Shown here: one piece after another, positions 1 through 5,252 of the stretch
Layout: every line of letters begins with the position of its first letter
How positions within the stretch are numbered: the first letter of the stretch is position 1
Notes under the pieces: model-generated
Databases searched by the model: none
Seen by the model: only the letters and a program-made list of their open reading frames with translations
Told to the model about the DNA's origin: nothing
Assembly: GCA_948471335.1 (NCBI GenBank)
Contig: CAOKRZ010000041.1
Location: 1-8,034, forward strand
Reading direction: 5' to 3'
Origin: an uncultured Christensenella sp.
GTDB taxonomy: Bacteria > Bacillota > Clostridia > Christensenellales > UBA1242
Length of the DNA: 8,034 nt
Position numbers and translations under genes: made by a program

Positions 1-70
1 CATAGCCAAGCGGTAAGGCAAAGGTCTGCAAAACCTTCATTCCCCGGTTCAAATCCGGGTGGTACCTCCA
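1..70 (+). tRNA. tRNA-Cys (anticodon GCA), 5' end cut by window edge
   Basis: Delivers cysteine in translation. The D arm (GCC...GGC), the anticodon stem AAGGT/ACCTT with loop CTGCAAA (anticodon GCA at 28-30) and the T arm CCCGG/CCGGG around TTCAAAT are all visible. The 3' acceptor strand is TGGTACC followed by discriminator T and an encoded CCA at 68-70. Its partner strand would read GGTACCA, and the window opens on the last two of those bases, so only the first five bases are missing. Confidence 0.96.
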
Positions 71-77
71 GTCGGCG

Positions 78-108
78 AAAAAATTCTAAATAACTTTAGA
101 ATTTTTTT
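78..108 (+). terminator. AT-only hairpin between the two tRNAs, possible weak terminator or processing site
   Basis: The arm 78-90 and the arm 95-107 pair through TAAC (91-94), and the right arm runs into seven T (102-108). The stem has only one G-C pair, so it would be a weak terminator. It is nearly symmetric and could act in either direction. It may equally be a spacer recognised during tRNA processing, because tRNA-Leu begins six bases further on. Confidence 0.4.
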
Positions 109-113
109 AATAT

Positions 114-199
<86 letters not shown>

Positions 200-257
200 T
201 AAACCTTACGCTTAGCGGCTATTGTCAAGCATATAAATAAACAATAAAACTACCCAA

Positions 258-403
258 GTGGGAGTCAATCAAAACTTACAAGTTTTGATAATGGCTACTC
301 GCCATTGAACCCACACGCGTGTGGTCGGAAGCCGGCAAGGAAGCGTGCGTGCTTCGGCCACTGGACAACCCTGTTGTCCGAACGACTCCCACCACCAGCA
401 CCA
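258..403 (+). repeat. Palindromic tRNA-Leu-derived structured element with hairpin inserts
   Basis: This segment contains the T-arm region of tRNA-Leu (169-188) in inverted and then forward orientation, meeting at 317/318. The inverted copy is exact but split: GTGGGAGTC (258-266), a 40-base insert (267-306), then GAACCCACACG (307-317). The forward copy is CGTGTGG (318-324), a 58-base insert (325-382), then the 21-base tRNA 3' end (383-403). Each insert holds two hairpins. The first has 269-276/281-288 and 290-295/301-306. The second has 340-344/351-355, extended by 331-333/356-358, and 363-369/373-379. The copies also pair with each other: 258-266 with 384-392, and 311-315 with 320-324. A six-stem, closed multibranch fold is therefore possible in RNA or single-stranded DNA. 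It has no evident reading frame. It could be a small palindromic mobile element, an island remnant, or a structured RNA cotranscribed with the tRNAs. Confidence 0.75.
383..403 (+). repeat. 21-bp direct repeat, copy 2 (tRNA-Leu 3' end)
   Basis: Exact second copy of the last 21 bases of tRNA-Leu, CCA included, lying 204 bases after the first. It has no anticodon or D arm in front of it, so it is not a second tRNA. It forms the right end of the palindromic element, and its GACTCCCAC pairs with GTGGGAGTC at 258-266. Confidence 0.9.
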
Positions 404-427
404 AATATACTAATTAAAAAGTCTTTT
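402..427 (+). repeat. 26-bp direct repeat left of the HD gene
   Basis: Begins CAAATATACTAA and ends AAAAAGTCTTTT. It matches 1134-1159 with a single difference (T414 against C1146). The pair brackets the HD phosphohydrolase gene, with copies 732 bases apart. This copy abuts the duplicated tRNA 3' end. Confidence 0.85.
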
Positions 428-446
428 GTTGAGGAATAGGATAAAT

Positions 447-1064
447 ATGTCTGATTACGAAATTATAAAGAACTTTGTTCGAAAGGAAATGAAGTTTGAT
501 AAGGGTGGGCATGGCTATAATCATGCTTTTCGTGTTTTTGTGAATGCGCAAAAAATCGCTAAGCATGAAAAGTGTAACGAAAAAATTGTTTTAACTGCTG
601 CATTAGTGCACGATTGTATTGACAAAAAATTGTTTCAAGATGTTGATAGACAAATTTCAAAAATTAAAGAATTTTTAACATCAATAAACTTTTCTGCTGA
701 GAGCATAAATGAAATTTTGTATATCATTACACACATTTCTTGGAGTCACGGTATAGATGCAAATCTTGATAATATCAATGCAGTGATTGTAAGGGATGCT
801 GACAGGCTTGACGGGATTGGTGCAATAGGAATTGTCAGAGCAGTTGAATATGGTGGTAATGTTGGTCGAGAATTTTATGATCCTGAGAATATAGGTAGTG
901 ATGGGAAATTTGGTAAGACAACAAATTCTACATTATCACTTTTTTATGATAGGCTTTTTCTTGTAAAAGACAAAGTTTATACTAAAACTGCAAAAAAGAT
1001 TGCTAAAAAGCGCGACAAATTTATGAAAATATTCTTGGAAGAGTTTTATAAAGAATTGCCCTAA
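447..1064 (+). CDS. HD-domain phosphohydrolase, YedJ/YpgQ type
   Basis: Soluble metal-dependent phosphohydrolase of 205 aa. The metal ligands of the HD superfamily are readable: His26 in GHGYNH, the His55-Asp56 pair in LVHDCID, and the acidic motif RDADRLDGIGAIG at 116-128, which is typical of the YedJ/YpgQ branch. B. subtilis YpgQ in this family is, from memory, a nucleotide pyrophosphohydrolase; the substrate here is unknown. The length is normal for the family. The reading frame is open from a TTG at 426, but ATG 447 fits better because AGG (438-440) lies 6 bases ahead and homology begins right after it. It follows the tRNA cluster without a convincing promoter of its own, so read-through from the tRNAs is possible. 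It is flanked by 26-bp direct repeats, which hints that the gene was inserted or duplicated here. Confidence 0.88.
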   Translation: MSDYEIIKNFVRKEMKFDKGGHGYNHAFRVFVNAQKIAKHEKCNEKIVLTAALVHDCIDKKLFQDVDRQISKIKEFLTSINFSAESINEILYIITHISWSHGIDANLDNINAVIVRDADRLDGIGAIGIVRAVEYGGNVGREFYDPENIGSDGKFGKTTNSTLSLFYDRLFLVKDKVYTKTAKKIAKKRDKFMKIFLEEFYKELP

Positions 1065-1076
1065 TTGAAGAGATTC

Positions 1077-1090
1077 TGATTATCGCAAAA
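1077..1090 (+). repeat. 14-bp inverted repeat, left arm
   Basis: The sequence TGATTATCGCAAAA is the exact reverse complement of 1363-1376. The pair bounds 300 bases of non-coding DNA just after the HD gene, like the ends of a MITE. No target-site duplication is evident outside the arms. Confidence 0.7.
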
Positions 1091-1106
1091 CCAAAACGAA
1101 GAAATC

Positions 1107-1175
1107 AAAAAAAGACTTCGTTGGTTATTGACACAAATATACTAACTAAAAAGTCTTTTTTTGAAAAAGCTTTTT
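1107..1175 (+). terminator. T-rich inverted repeats after the HD gene, possible terminator
   Basis: A 12-base arm (1107-1118, A7 then GACTT) pairs perfectly with 1151-1162 (AAGTC then T7) around a 32-base loop. Inside lies a competing stem AACGAAG (1095-1101)/CTTCGTT (1116-1122). A further palindrome AAAAAGCTTTTT follows at 1164-1175. The stem ending in seven T is terminator-like, but the loop is long for a standard intrinsic terminator. The right arm overlaps the second 26-bp direct repeat. Confidence 0.4.
1134..1159 (+). repeat. 26-bp direct repeat right of the HD gene
   Basis: Second copy of the 402-427 repeat, 25 of 26 bases the same. TTGACA (1128-1133) and TATACT (1138-1143) nearby look like promoter boxes but are only four bases apart, so they are not read as a promoter. 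Confidence 0.85.
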
Positions 1176-1362
1176 TCATTGTTAAAAACACAATATGCAG
1201 GGGTTTTGATATAACAACACCACTGTATGCAGAGATGCCAAAAATCAGCATTTCAAACATGGGCAAAATATGTCTTTTTTCAAAAGCATAAAATTTTTGA
1301 TTTTTTTGATTTTTTGCCCCAAATTTTTATTTTTTTACACAAAAATGGCTGTCGCAAAATTA

Positions 1363-1376
1363 TTTTGCGATAATCA
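1363..1376 (-). repeat. 14-bp inverted repeat, right arm
   Basis: Exact reverse complement of 1077-1090. Its first eight bases also form a local hairpin with 1352-1359 (loop TTA), so two pairings compete. Confidence 0.7.
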
Positions 1377-1420
1377 AAAAATAATCAAATAAAAATCAAA
1401 AATAATCAAAAAATATCAAA
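1371..1420. other. Helically phased A-tracts, probable curved DNA
   Basis: Five ATCAAA units have their C at 1375, 1386, 1397, 1407 and 1417, spacings of 11, 11, 10 and 10 bases. A-tracts repeated at about the helical period bend DNA. The centre lies roughly 140 bases upstream of the promoter at 1531-1539. A T-rich stretch at 1294-1316 is nearly the reverse complement, so a large imperfect hairpin is also possible. Confidence 0.5.
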
Positions 1421-1422
1421 GA

Positions 1423-1490
1423 GATATAAATCTGCTTCACTCACTTGTGAAATTATGCAAGCATAATCACAGTTCGTTCATTGATTTATC
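1423..1490. repeat. Nested-hairpin block, candidate dispersed palindromic element
   Basis: The outer ends GATATAAATC (1423-1432) and GATTTATC (1483-1490) are imperfect inverted repeats. The core ATTATGC-AA-GCATAAT (1452-1467) is a perfect palindrome, extended by TGTG (1446-1449)/CACA after a two-base bulge. Smaller palindromes TCAC-TT-GTGA (1441-1450) and TTGAT-TT-ATCAA (1481-1492) flank it. This resembles REP/MITE-type non-coding repeats. Only one copy is visible in the window. Confidence 0.4.
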
Positions 1491-1530
1491 AAAATTATGA
1501 GCCAAAACTGATACAGATTGCAAAGAGTTG

Positions 1531-1539
1531 TGATATAAT
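1531..1539 (+). promoter_or_regulatory. Extended -10 promoter of the flavin-protein gene
   Basis: TGA-TATAAT with TATAAT at 1534-1539, preceded by GTTG. No good -35 box is found at normal spacing, so the extended -10 probably carries recognition. Transcription would start near 1546, only about 16 bases before the ATG. The 36 bases ending here (1504-1539) match 29/36 with those ending at 2047. Confidence 0.75.
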
Positions 1540-1561
1540 GGCTTCATAGGAGAAAAGAACT

Positions 1562-1975
1562 ATGACCAAAGAAAAGTTATTTGAATTTATTGCAAAGCAA
1601 AAGACGGCATTCATTTCATCGGTTGATGAGCAAGGTTACCCCGTAACAAGAGCAATGCTTGCGCCAAGAGAAATTGACGGCAATGATATTTACTTTTCAA
1701 CCAACACTTCAAGCAAAAAGGTTAAGCAATACCAAAAGTACGACAAGGCTTGTGTGTATTTCTATGAGCGGGGCAGATTTAAGTATCAGGGTGTAACAAT
1801 TAAAGGTACTATAGAGGTTTGTACTGACCAACCGACAAAGGATAGAATTTGGCGATTTGGCGACAAGTTGTTTTATAAGAAAGGCGTAACCGATCCAGAT
1901 TACTGCGTGTTAAAATTTACAGCACAAGAAGCCGAATATTATTGTGATTTCAAAATTGAAACAATAGAACTTTAA
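1562..1975 (+). CDS. Pyridoxamine 5'-phosphate oxidase-like FMN-binding protein
   Basis: Cytoplasmic 137-aa protein of the split-barrel flavin-binding superfamily. The N-terminal helix leads into the FMN-fold strand pattern TAFISSVDEQGYPVTRAM (residues 15-32), then IYFSTNTSSKKVKQYQKY, the usual strand plus phosphate-contacting Ser/Lys region, and later strands ending CVLKFTAQEAEYYCDFK. Short proteins of this kind usually bind FMN or a related cofactor and act as small reductases; they are not true PdxH. The start is fixed by AGGAGA (1548-1553), eight bases ahead. It stands alone, with its own extended -10 promoter and a clear terminator at 1979-2008. Substrate unknown. Confidence 0.88.
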   Translation: MTKEKLFEFIAKQKTAFISSVDEQGYPVTRAMLAPREIDGNDIYFSTNTSSKKVKQYQKYDKACVYFYERGRFKYQGVTIKGTIEVCTDQPTKDRIWRFGDKLFYKKGVTDPDYCVLKFTAQEAEYYCDFKIETIEL

Positions 1976-1978
1976 TAT

Positions 1979-2008
1979 AAATCACGAAGCAATGTTTCGT
2001 GATTTTTT
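1979..2008 (+). terminator. Intrinsic terminator after the flavin-protein gene
   Basis: AAATCACGAA (1979-1988) pairs with TTCGTGATTT (1996-2005) around a seven-base loop, and T continues to 2008. It lies four bases after the stop codon. Confidence 0.88.
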
Positions 2009-2038
2009 GTTAAAACTGATTGCGGTTTCAAAGCGTTG

Positions 2039-2047
2039 TGGTATAAT
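2039..2047 (+). promoter_or_regulatory. Extended -10 promoter of the hydrolase gene
   Basis: TGG-TATAAT with TATAAT at 2042-2047. It lies in a 36-base block (2012-2047) shared, 29/36, with the promoter of the preceding gene, including AAAACTGAT at the upstream end and GTTGTG before the -10. The predicted start near 2054 leaves about 15 bases before the ribosome binding site and ATG at 2069. Confidence 0.78.
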
Positions 2048-2068
2048 AGAATAGATAAAGGAAGAGAA

Positions 2069-2121
2069 ATGTCAAAAAAACAAAATATCCAATTCATTCA
2101 GATTTTAAGAAGCTGGCAAAT
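2069..2121 (+). pseudogene. Displaced 5' end of the hydrolase gene (frameshift in A7)
   Basis: AAGGA (2058-2062) sits six bases before ATG 2069, directly downstream of a good promoter, yet this ATG opens an 18-codon frame that stops at 2123-2125. The hydrolase frame is open upstream of its own ATG 2122 and reads KKTKYPIHSDFKKLAN, which looks like real protein. One extra A in the A7 run (2074-2080) would join ATG 2069 to that frame, giving MSKKTKYP... and a 306-aa protein. This points to a one-base deletion, a phase-variable tract, slippage during expression, or a sequencing error. Confidence 0.72.
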
Positions 2122-2988
2122 ATGAATGTGCCAATAAACAAATTTACAATTTTTATGGTCCAAAAGTTTTTGCCTATATTATTTAAAAAAGAAAAATCAA
2201 CAAAAGAATTGAATATTACAAAGATGTCCATTCCTACATCTGATGGCAAAAATATAAGAGCAATTTTATATTGCCCAAAAGACCTAGTTGAAAAATCATC
2301 ATGTTTGGTATATTTTCATGGCGGTGGCTTTGTTTTTCCAGCAGCACCATATCATTTTAGGCTAGCAAAACAATATGCTTTAAAAGCTCATTGCAAGGTG
2401 CTTTTTGTGGATTATAGGCTTGCTCGAAAACATCCATTTCCAACAGCAATGGAGGATTGCTATTGTGCGTATAATTGGGCTGTTGATAACGCCAATAGTT
2501 TAAACATTGACACTTCAAAAATTGCTGTGGCTGGTGATAGTGCTGGTGGCCAGTTGGCAACTCAGGTGTGTATTAAAGCGAAAGAAAACAATCAAACTAT
2601 GCCATGTTGTCAAATGCTAATTTATCCCGTAGTTTGCAATGGGGATACAGAATCGAAAAAGACATTTACAGATACGCCAATGTGCAACAGTAAAGCCGCT
2701 GAAAAATTTGATAAACTCTATTATCAAAACAAGTTCAATGCAGAGAAAGTGTTGCTGATGGAAAATGAAAATTTGACTGGCATGCCAAACACATATATTG
2801 AAACTGCTGAATTTGATTGCCTAAGAGATGGAGGCATAATATACGCAGAAAAGCTGAAAAAACACGGAGTTGATGTTTTGCTTTACAATACCAAAGGCAC
2901 AATGCATGGATTTGATATGGTGTCAAACAGTCAGATTGTCAGGGAATGTGTTGAAAATCGCATAAAGTTTTTAGAAAATAATTTATAG
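2122..2988 (+). CDS. Alpha/beta hydrolase, hormone-sensitive-lipase family esterase
   Basis: Probably a cytoplasmic carboxylesterase acting on short acyl esters. All family landmarks are present, numbered from ATG 2122: the oxyanion-hole motif HGGG (66-69), the nucleophile elbow GDSAGG (138-143, Ser140), the acid Asp232 in EFDCLRD, and His262 in MHGF. The open part is 288 aa, slightly short for the family. ATG 2122 has no convincing ribosome binding site and overlaps the stop of a small upstream frame (ATGA). The natural start is more likely ATG 2069 with one more A in the A7 tract. As written, the gene may be silent, translated by coupling from 2122, or rescued by slippage; the catalytic domain itself is intact. 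No strong terminator follows. Confidence 0.88.
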   Translation: MNVPINKFTIFMVQKFLPILFKKEKSTKELNITKMSIPTSDGKNIRAILYCPKDLVEKSSCLVYFHGGGFVFPAAPYHFRLAKQYALKAHCKVLFVDYRLARKHPFPTAMEDCYCAYNWAVDNANSLNIDTSKIAVAGDSAGGQLATQVCIKAKENNQTMPCCQMLIYPVVCNGDTESKKTFTDTPMCNSKAAEKFDKLYYQNKFNAEKVLLMENENLTGMPNTYIETAEFDCLRDGGIIYAEKLKKHGVDVLLYNTKGTMHGFDMVSNSQIVRECVENRIKFLENNL

Positions 2989-3057
2989 AAAAATTACGAG
3001 CAAAGGTTCGTTATTTGTTAAATGCTAAAACCTTTTGAAGTTTTATATGGCAAAAGT

Positions 3058-3086
3058 TTGGACAAATTTTAAAAATAGGATAGAAT
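3058..3086 (+). promoter_or_regulatory. Promoter abutting the DUF4874/DUF4832 gene
   Basis: TTGGAC (3058-3063), a 17-base spacer, and TAGAAT (3081-3086). The expected start point, 3092-3094, is only one to three bases before ATG 3095, implying a leaderless or almost leaderless message. Confidence 0.6.
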
Positions 3087-3094
3087 AAGAAATT

Positions 3095-4528
3095 ATGAAA
3101 AGAAAAAAGTTAATTTTATGTTTATCTTCAATTTTTGTTATCATTCTTGCTGTTGTGATAACAAGTATTTGTTGTTGGCCCAAAAAAGAACAGGAGCCTG
3201 TAAGCCCATTTAAAAGTTACGTTCAAAGCATCAATACTGAAGAAAGTTTACAAAGAATCAACAATCCCGATCAAGGTTTTTATCATCCAATTTATGTTAC
3301 TGCAAAAGAAAATGGTGTAAGTTATGCAAAATGGATTGTCACTGATGCAACACAACTTTATCATTTGAGAATTGATATTAGTGCATTTTCAAAAGTGGTG
3401 AATGGTGATGCTGACAAACTTTTGACAAATGAAGTTTTGAGTGGGATAGAAGAACTTCTTATATTTTTAAAGCAACAAAACAAAAGCGCAATAATCAGAT
3501 TTGCATATGATCCAGGGTTTAGTGGTAAAGCGAACAAGGAAGCTGGGCTTGATATGATCATTAAGCATATAGAGCAAGTTTGCCCAATTTTAAACAAGTT
3601 TGAAACTACTATAACAGGTGTAGAAGTGGGATTGATTGGCCCATGGGGAGAGATGCATACAAGCACGATTGCAAACAAAGAATACATAAATCCTATCATT
3701 GATCAGTTTTTAGATCAGACAAACAATCTTCCAATTTTGCTCAGAACTCCAAATATGATTTATAATTATTTAGGTATAACAATCAACGATATAGAAAATT
3801 ACAAGATTGATAACACAAGTAAAGCGTATTGGCTTGGGCTGTATAACGATGGTTATTTAGGTTCTTCAACAGACCTTGGAACATACACAAACCGTGAAAA
3901 AGAAATTAAGTTTTTAAGTCAACAAACGTCTCATTTGCCATTTGGCGGAGAGGTGGTTGCTCCAGAAAGCTCACTTCACGATATTGAAAACTGTTTGCCA
4001 GAAATGGCTCAAATTCATTTAAATTATTTAAATGTTGAGTGGAATAACTTAGTTATAGACAAATGGAAAAAATCAATTTATACTGAAAGTTGTGGAAAAG
4101 ATGAAAATTATTATGGGCAGTCTGCTTTCACATATATCGAAAATCATATGGGTTACAGATTTGTTTTGACCGAATCTGTGTTTGAGTTTTCTGATCGGTT
4201 TGATAAACTTAATATAAAATTATCTTTGGATAATGTCGGGTTTGGGAATTTAAACAAATCAAAGCTTGCTAAAGTTCTATTTGTAAATGAAAATGGTGAA
4301 ATCAAATATTTCAAGCAAATAAAAAAGTTTGAAGGTGGAGAGAATATCGATTGTTCACTAGATATAAATTTTGATGATGGCAAATATCAAGTTTATTTGG
4401 CTTTATATGGAGAAGAAGTTGATGGAACGTCATATTATAATTTACAACTTGCCAACTGTGACATTTGGAATGATGACTTAAAAGCAAATAAGATCGGTGA
4501 AATAGATATAAAAAATAATGCTCTGTAG
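3095..4528 (+). CDS. Exported DUF4874/DUF4832-type protein, possible glycan-related role
   Basis: A 477-aa protein with basic residues 2-5 and a hydrophobic stretch at about 6-27, either a signal peptide or a single membrane anchor; there is no proper lipobox, despite Cys26-Cys27. The outer part shows NPDQGFY (57-63), LRIDIS, IRFAYD, GVEVGLIGPWGEMHTS (about 174-189), LGLYNDGYLGSS (about 248-259) and GGEVV, consistent with the barrel-like DUF4874 domain. A beta-rich C-terminal part (about 340-470) fits DUF4832. From memory, such proteins are found on bacterial surfaces and near exopolysaccharide genes; glycoside-hydrolase-like folds with conserved Glu are plausible, but activity is unproven. 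No Shine-Dalgarno is seen at usual spacing (AGGA ends 14 bases before the ATG). It has its own promoter; no terminator is obvious afterwards. Confidence 0.85.
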   Translation: MKRKKLILCLSSIFVIILAVVITSICCWPKKEQEPVSPFKSYVQSINTEESLQRINNPDQGFYHPIYVTAKENGVSYAKWIVTDATQLYHLRIDISAFSKVVNGDADKLLTNEVLSGIEELLIFLKQQNKSAIIRFAYDPGFSGKANKEAGLDMIIKHIEQVCPILNKFETTITGVEVGLIGPWGEMHTSTIANKEYINPIIDQFLDQTNNLPILLRTPNMIYNYLGITINDIENYKIDNTSKAYWLGLYNDGYLGSSTDLGTYTNREKEIKFLSQQTSHLPFGGEVVAPESSLHDIENCLPEMAQIHLNYLNVEWNNLVIDKWKKSIYTESCGKDENYYGQSAFTYIENHMGYRFVLTESVFEFSDRFDKLNIKLSLDNVGFGNLNKSKLAKVLFVNENGEIKYFKQIKKFEGGENIDCSLDINFDDGKYQVYLALYGEEVDGTSYYNLQLANCDIWNDDLKANKIGEIDIKNNAL

Positions 4529-4558
4529 CTGTTTTTAATGACTATAAAATGTTTGCAC

Positions 4559-4587
4559 TTGACATGATGTGAAAATTGTGATAAACT
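4559..4587 (+). promoter_or_regulatory. Promoter of the 169-aa hypothetical gene
   Basis: TTGACA (4559-4564), a 17-base spacer ending TGTGA, and TAAACT (4582-4587). The -35 matches the consensus and the -10 has an extended TG upstream. The start point falls about 12 bases before the gene. Confidence 0.8.
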
Positions 4588-4604
4588 AAACGTGAAGGTG
4601 AGAT

Positions 4605-5114
4605 ATGAAAATAGACCAATTAATTTTTGAAAATGTTCTTGGAAGAGAATATAATCCTCAGGACGAAAAGGATGTTATGGCTGCAATCTCTTTACATTTT
4701 TGGTTAAATAACCTTGGGATATGGTCTGAAACACGAGATTATGGCTATGTTTTAACAGATGACGGGCTCGTAAGTCTTCAATGTAGGCAAGACGTGCTGA
4801 ATCAATGTGACGATTTGAGAGGGCTTGAATTTTCTCAGACGACCATGTATGCATTGGCCGCATTAGAAATTGCACTTGAAAACACAACTGAAATTTTAAG
4901 GAAGCCATTTGATGAAAGAGATGCTGTTATCAGCAGTGCTGTATATAAGTATATAAAAAATGAATATCATCTTGGTCGAGAAGAGGATGATGAAAAAATA
5001 AAACTTGAGTTTGAAAAACATTTCACGGCAGGAGATTATGAGCTTGGAAAAACTTGTTGCCAGCAAGCTGAAATTGTTCACAACTCATTCGTTGATACCA
5101 AAGGATTAATCTAA
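4605..5114 (+). CDS. Hypothetical protein, 169 aa, family not recognised
   Basis: I do not recognise this protein. It is acidic, predicted soluble and mostly helical, with no signal peptide or membrane segment. The N-terminal part (residues 1-50) carries an aromatic-rich stretch, LHFWLNNLGIWSETRDYGYVL. A middle helix-rich part (about 80-115) is rich in Ala, Leu and Glu. A charged segment, REEDDEKIKLEFEKHF (about 125-140), follows, and then a cysteine pair (TCCQQ) near the C-terminus. The start is well supported: AAGGTGAG (4595-4602) is followed six bases after its AGG core by ATG, below a near-consensus promoter. It is a single-gene unit closed by the hairpin at 5169-5201. Coding statistics look native. 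Confidence 0.82.
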   Translation: MKIDQLIFENVLGREYNPQDEKDVMAAISLHFWLNNLGIWSETRDYGYVLTDDGLVSLQCRQDVLNQCDDLRGLEFSQTTMYALAALEIALENTTEILRKPFDERDAVISSAVYKYIKNEYHLGREEDDEKIKLEFEKHFTAGDYELGKTCCQQAEIVHNSFVDTKGLI

Positions 5115-5168
5115 GATTGGTTTTTGTTCGCAAATCTTACATTAATAAAAAATAATTATGGATTATGC

Positions 5169-5201
5169 AAAAATGCATCTAGTTTCTAGATGTATTTTTT
5201 T
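5169..5201 (+). terminator. Intrinsic terminator after the 169-aa gene
   Basis: The arm 5169-5182 (ending GCATCTAG) pairs with 5186-5199 (starting CTAGATGT) through a TTT loop, with one G-T wobble, and runs into seven T (5195-5201). A smaller inverted repeat TAAGATT (5112-5118)/AATCTTA (5133-5139) lies between it and the stop codon without a T run. Confidence 0.88.
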
Positions 5202-5204
5202 GTT

Positions 5205-5232
5205 TTGTAAAATGTAAGGTTTATGGTATATT
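5205..5232 (+). promoter_or_regulatory. Promoter of the second HD-domain gene
   Basis: TTGTAA (5205-5210), a 16-base spacer and TGG-TATATT (TATATT at 5227-5232). It begins four bases after the preceding terminator's T run. It overlaps ATG 5223, which argues against that ATG being the start of translation. Confidence 0.65.
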
Positions 5233-5252
5233 ATGTTTATAGGAGATCGGAA

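Larger units (their letters stand above)
1176..1503. other. Non-coding, repeat-rich intergenic stretch
   Basis: No reading frame with a ribosome binding site is seen here. The stretch holds an inverted repeat GGGCAAAA (1261-1268)/TTTTGCCC (1312-1319), a T-rich run with GA steps (1294-1316), a hairpin TCGCAAAA (1352-1359)/TTTTGCGA (1363-1370), phased A-tracts (1371-1420) and a nested-hairpin block (1423-1490). These look like remnants of small mobile repeats plus upstream DNA of the next gene. Confidence 0.6.

Noticed and set aside
258..403. A second, degenerate tRNA-Leu gene
   Set aside because: No D arm or anticodon arm is present; only T-arm and 3' acceptor pieces are, with one copy inverted.
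258..403. CRISPR array or retron RNA
   Set aside because: No regular repeat-spacer pattern, no reverse transcriptase and no cas gene in the window.
426..446. TTG at 426 as the start of the first HD gene
   Set aside because: ATG 447 has a ribosome binding site at the right distance and the family homology starts there.
1128..1143. TTGACA and TATACT as a promoter
   Set aside because: Only four bases separate them, far below the workable spacing.
2989..3024. Terminator after the hydrolase (ACGA...TCGT)
   Set aside because: The stem is only four to five pairs and the T run is interrupted.
3361..3699. Minus-strand 112-codon open frame
   Set aside because: Shadow of the exported DUF4874/DUF4832-type gene, without start signals.
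5223..5252. ATG 5223 as the start of the second HD gene
   Set aside because: It lies within the -10 region of the likely promoter and has no ribosome binding site; AGGAG points to ATG 5253.
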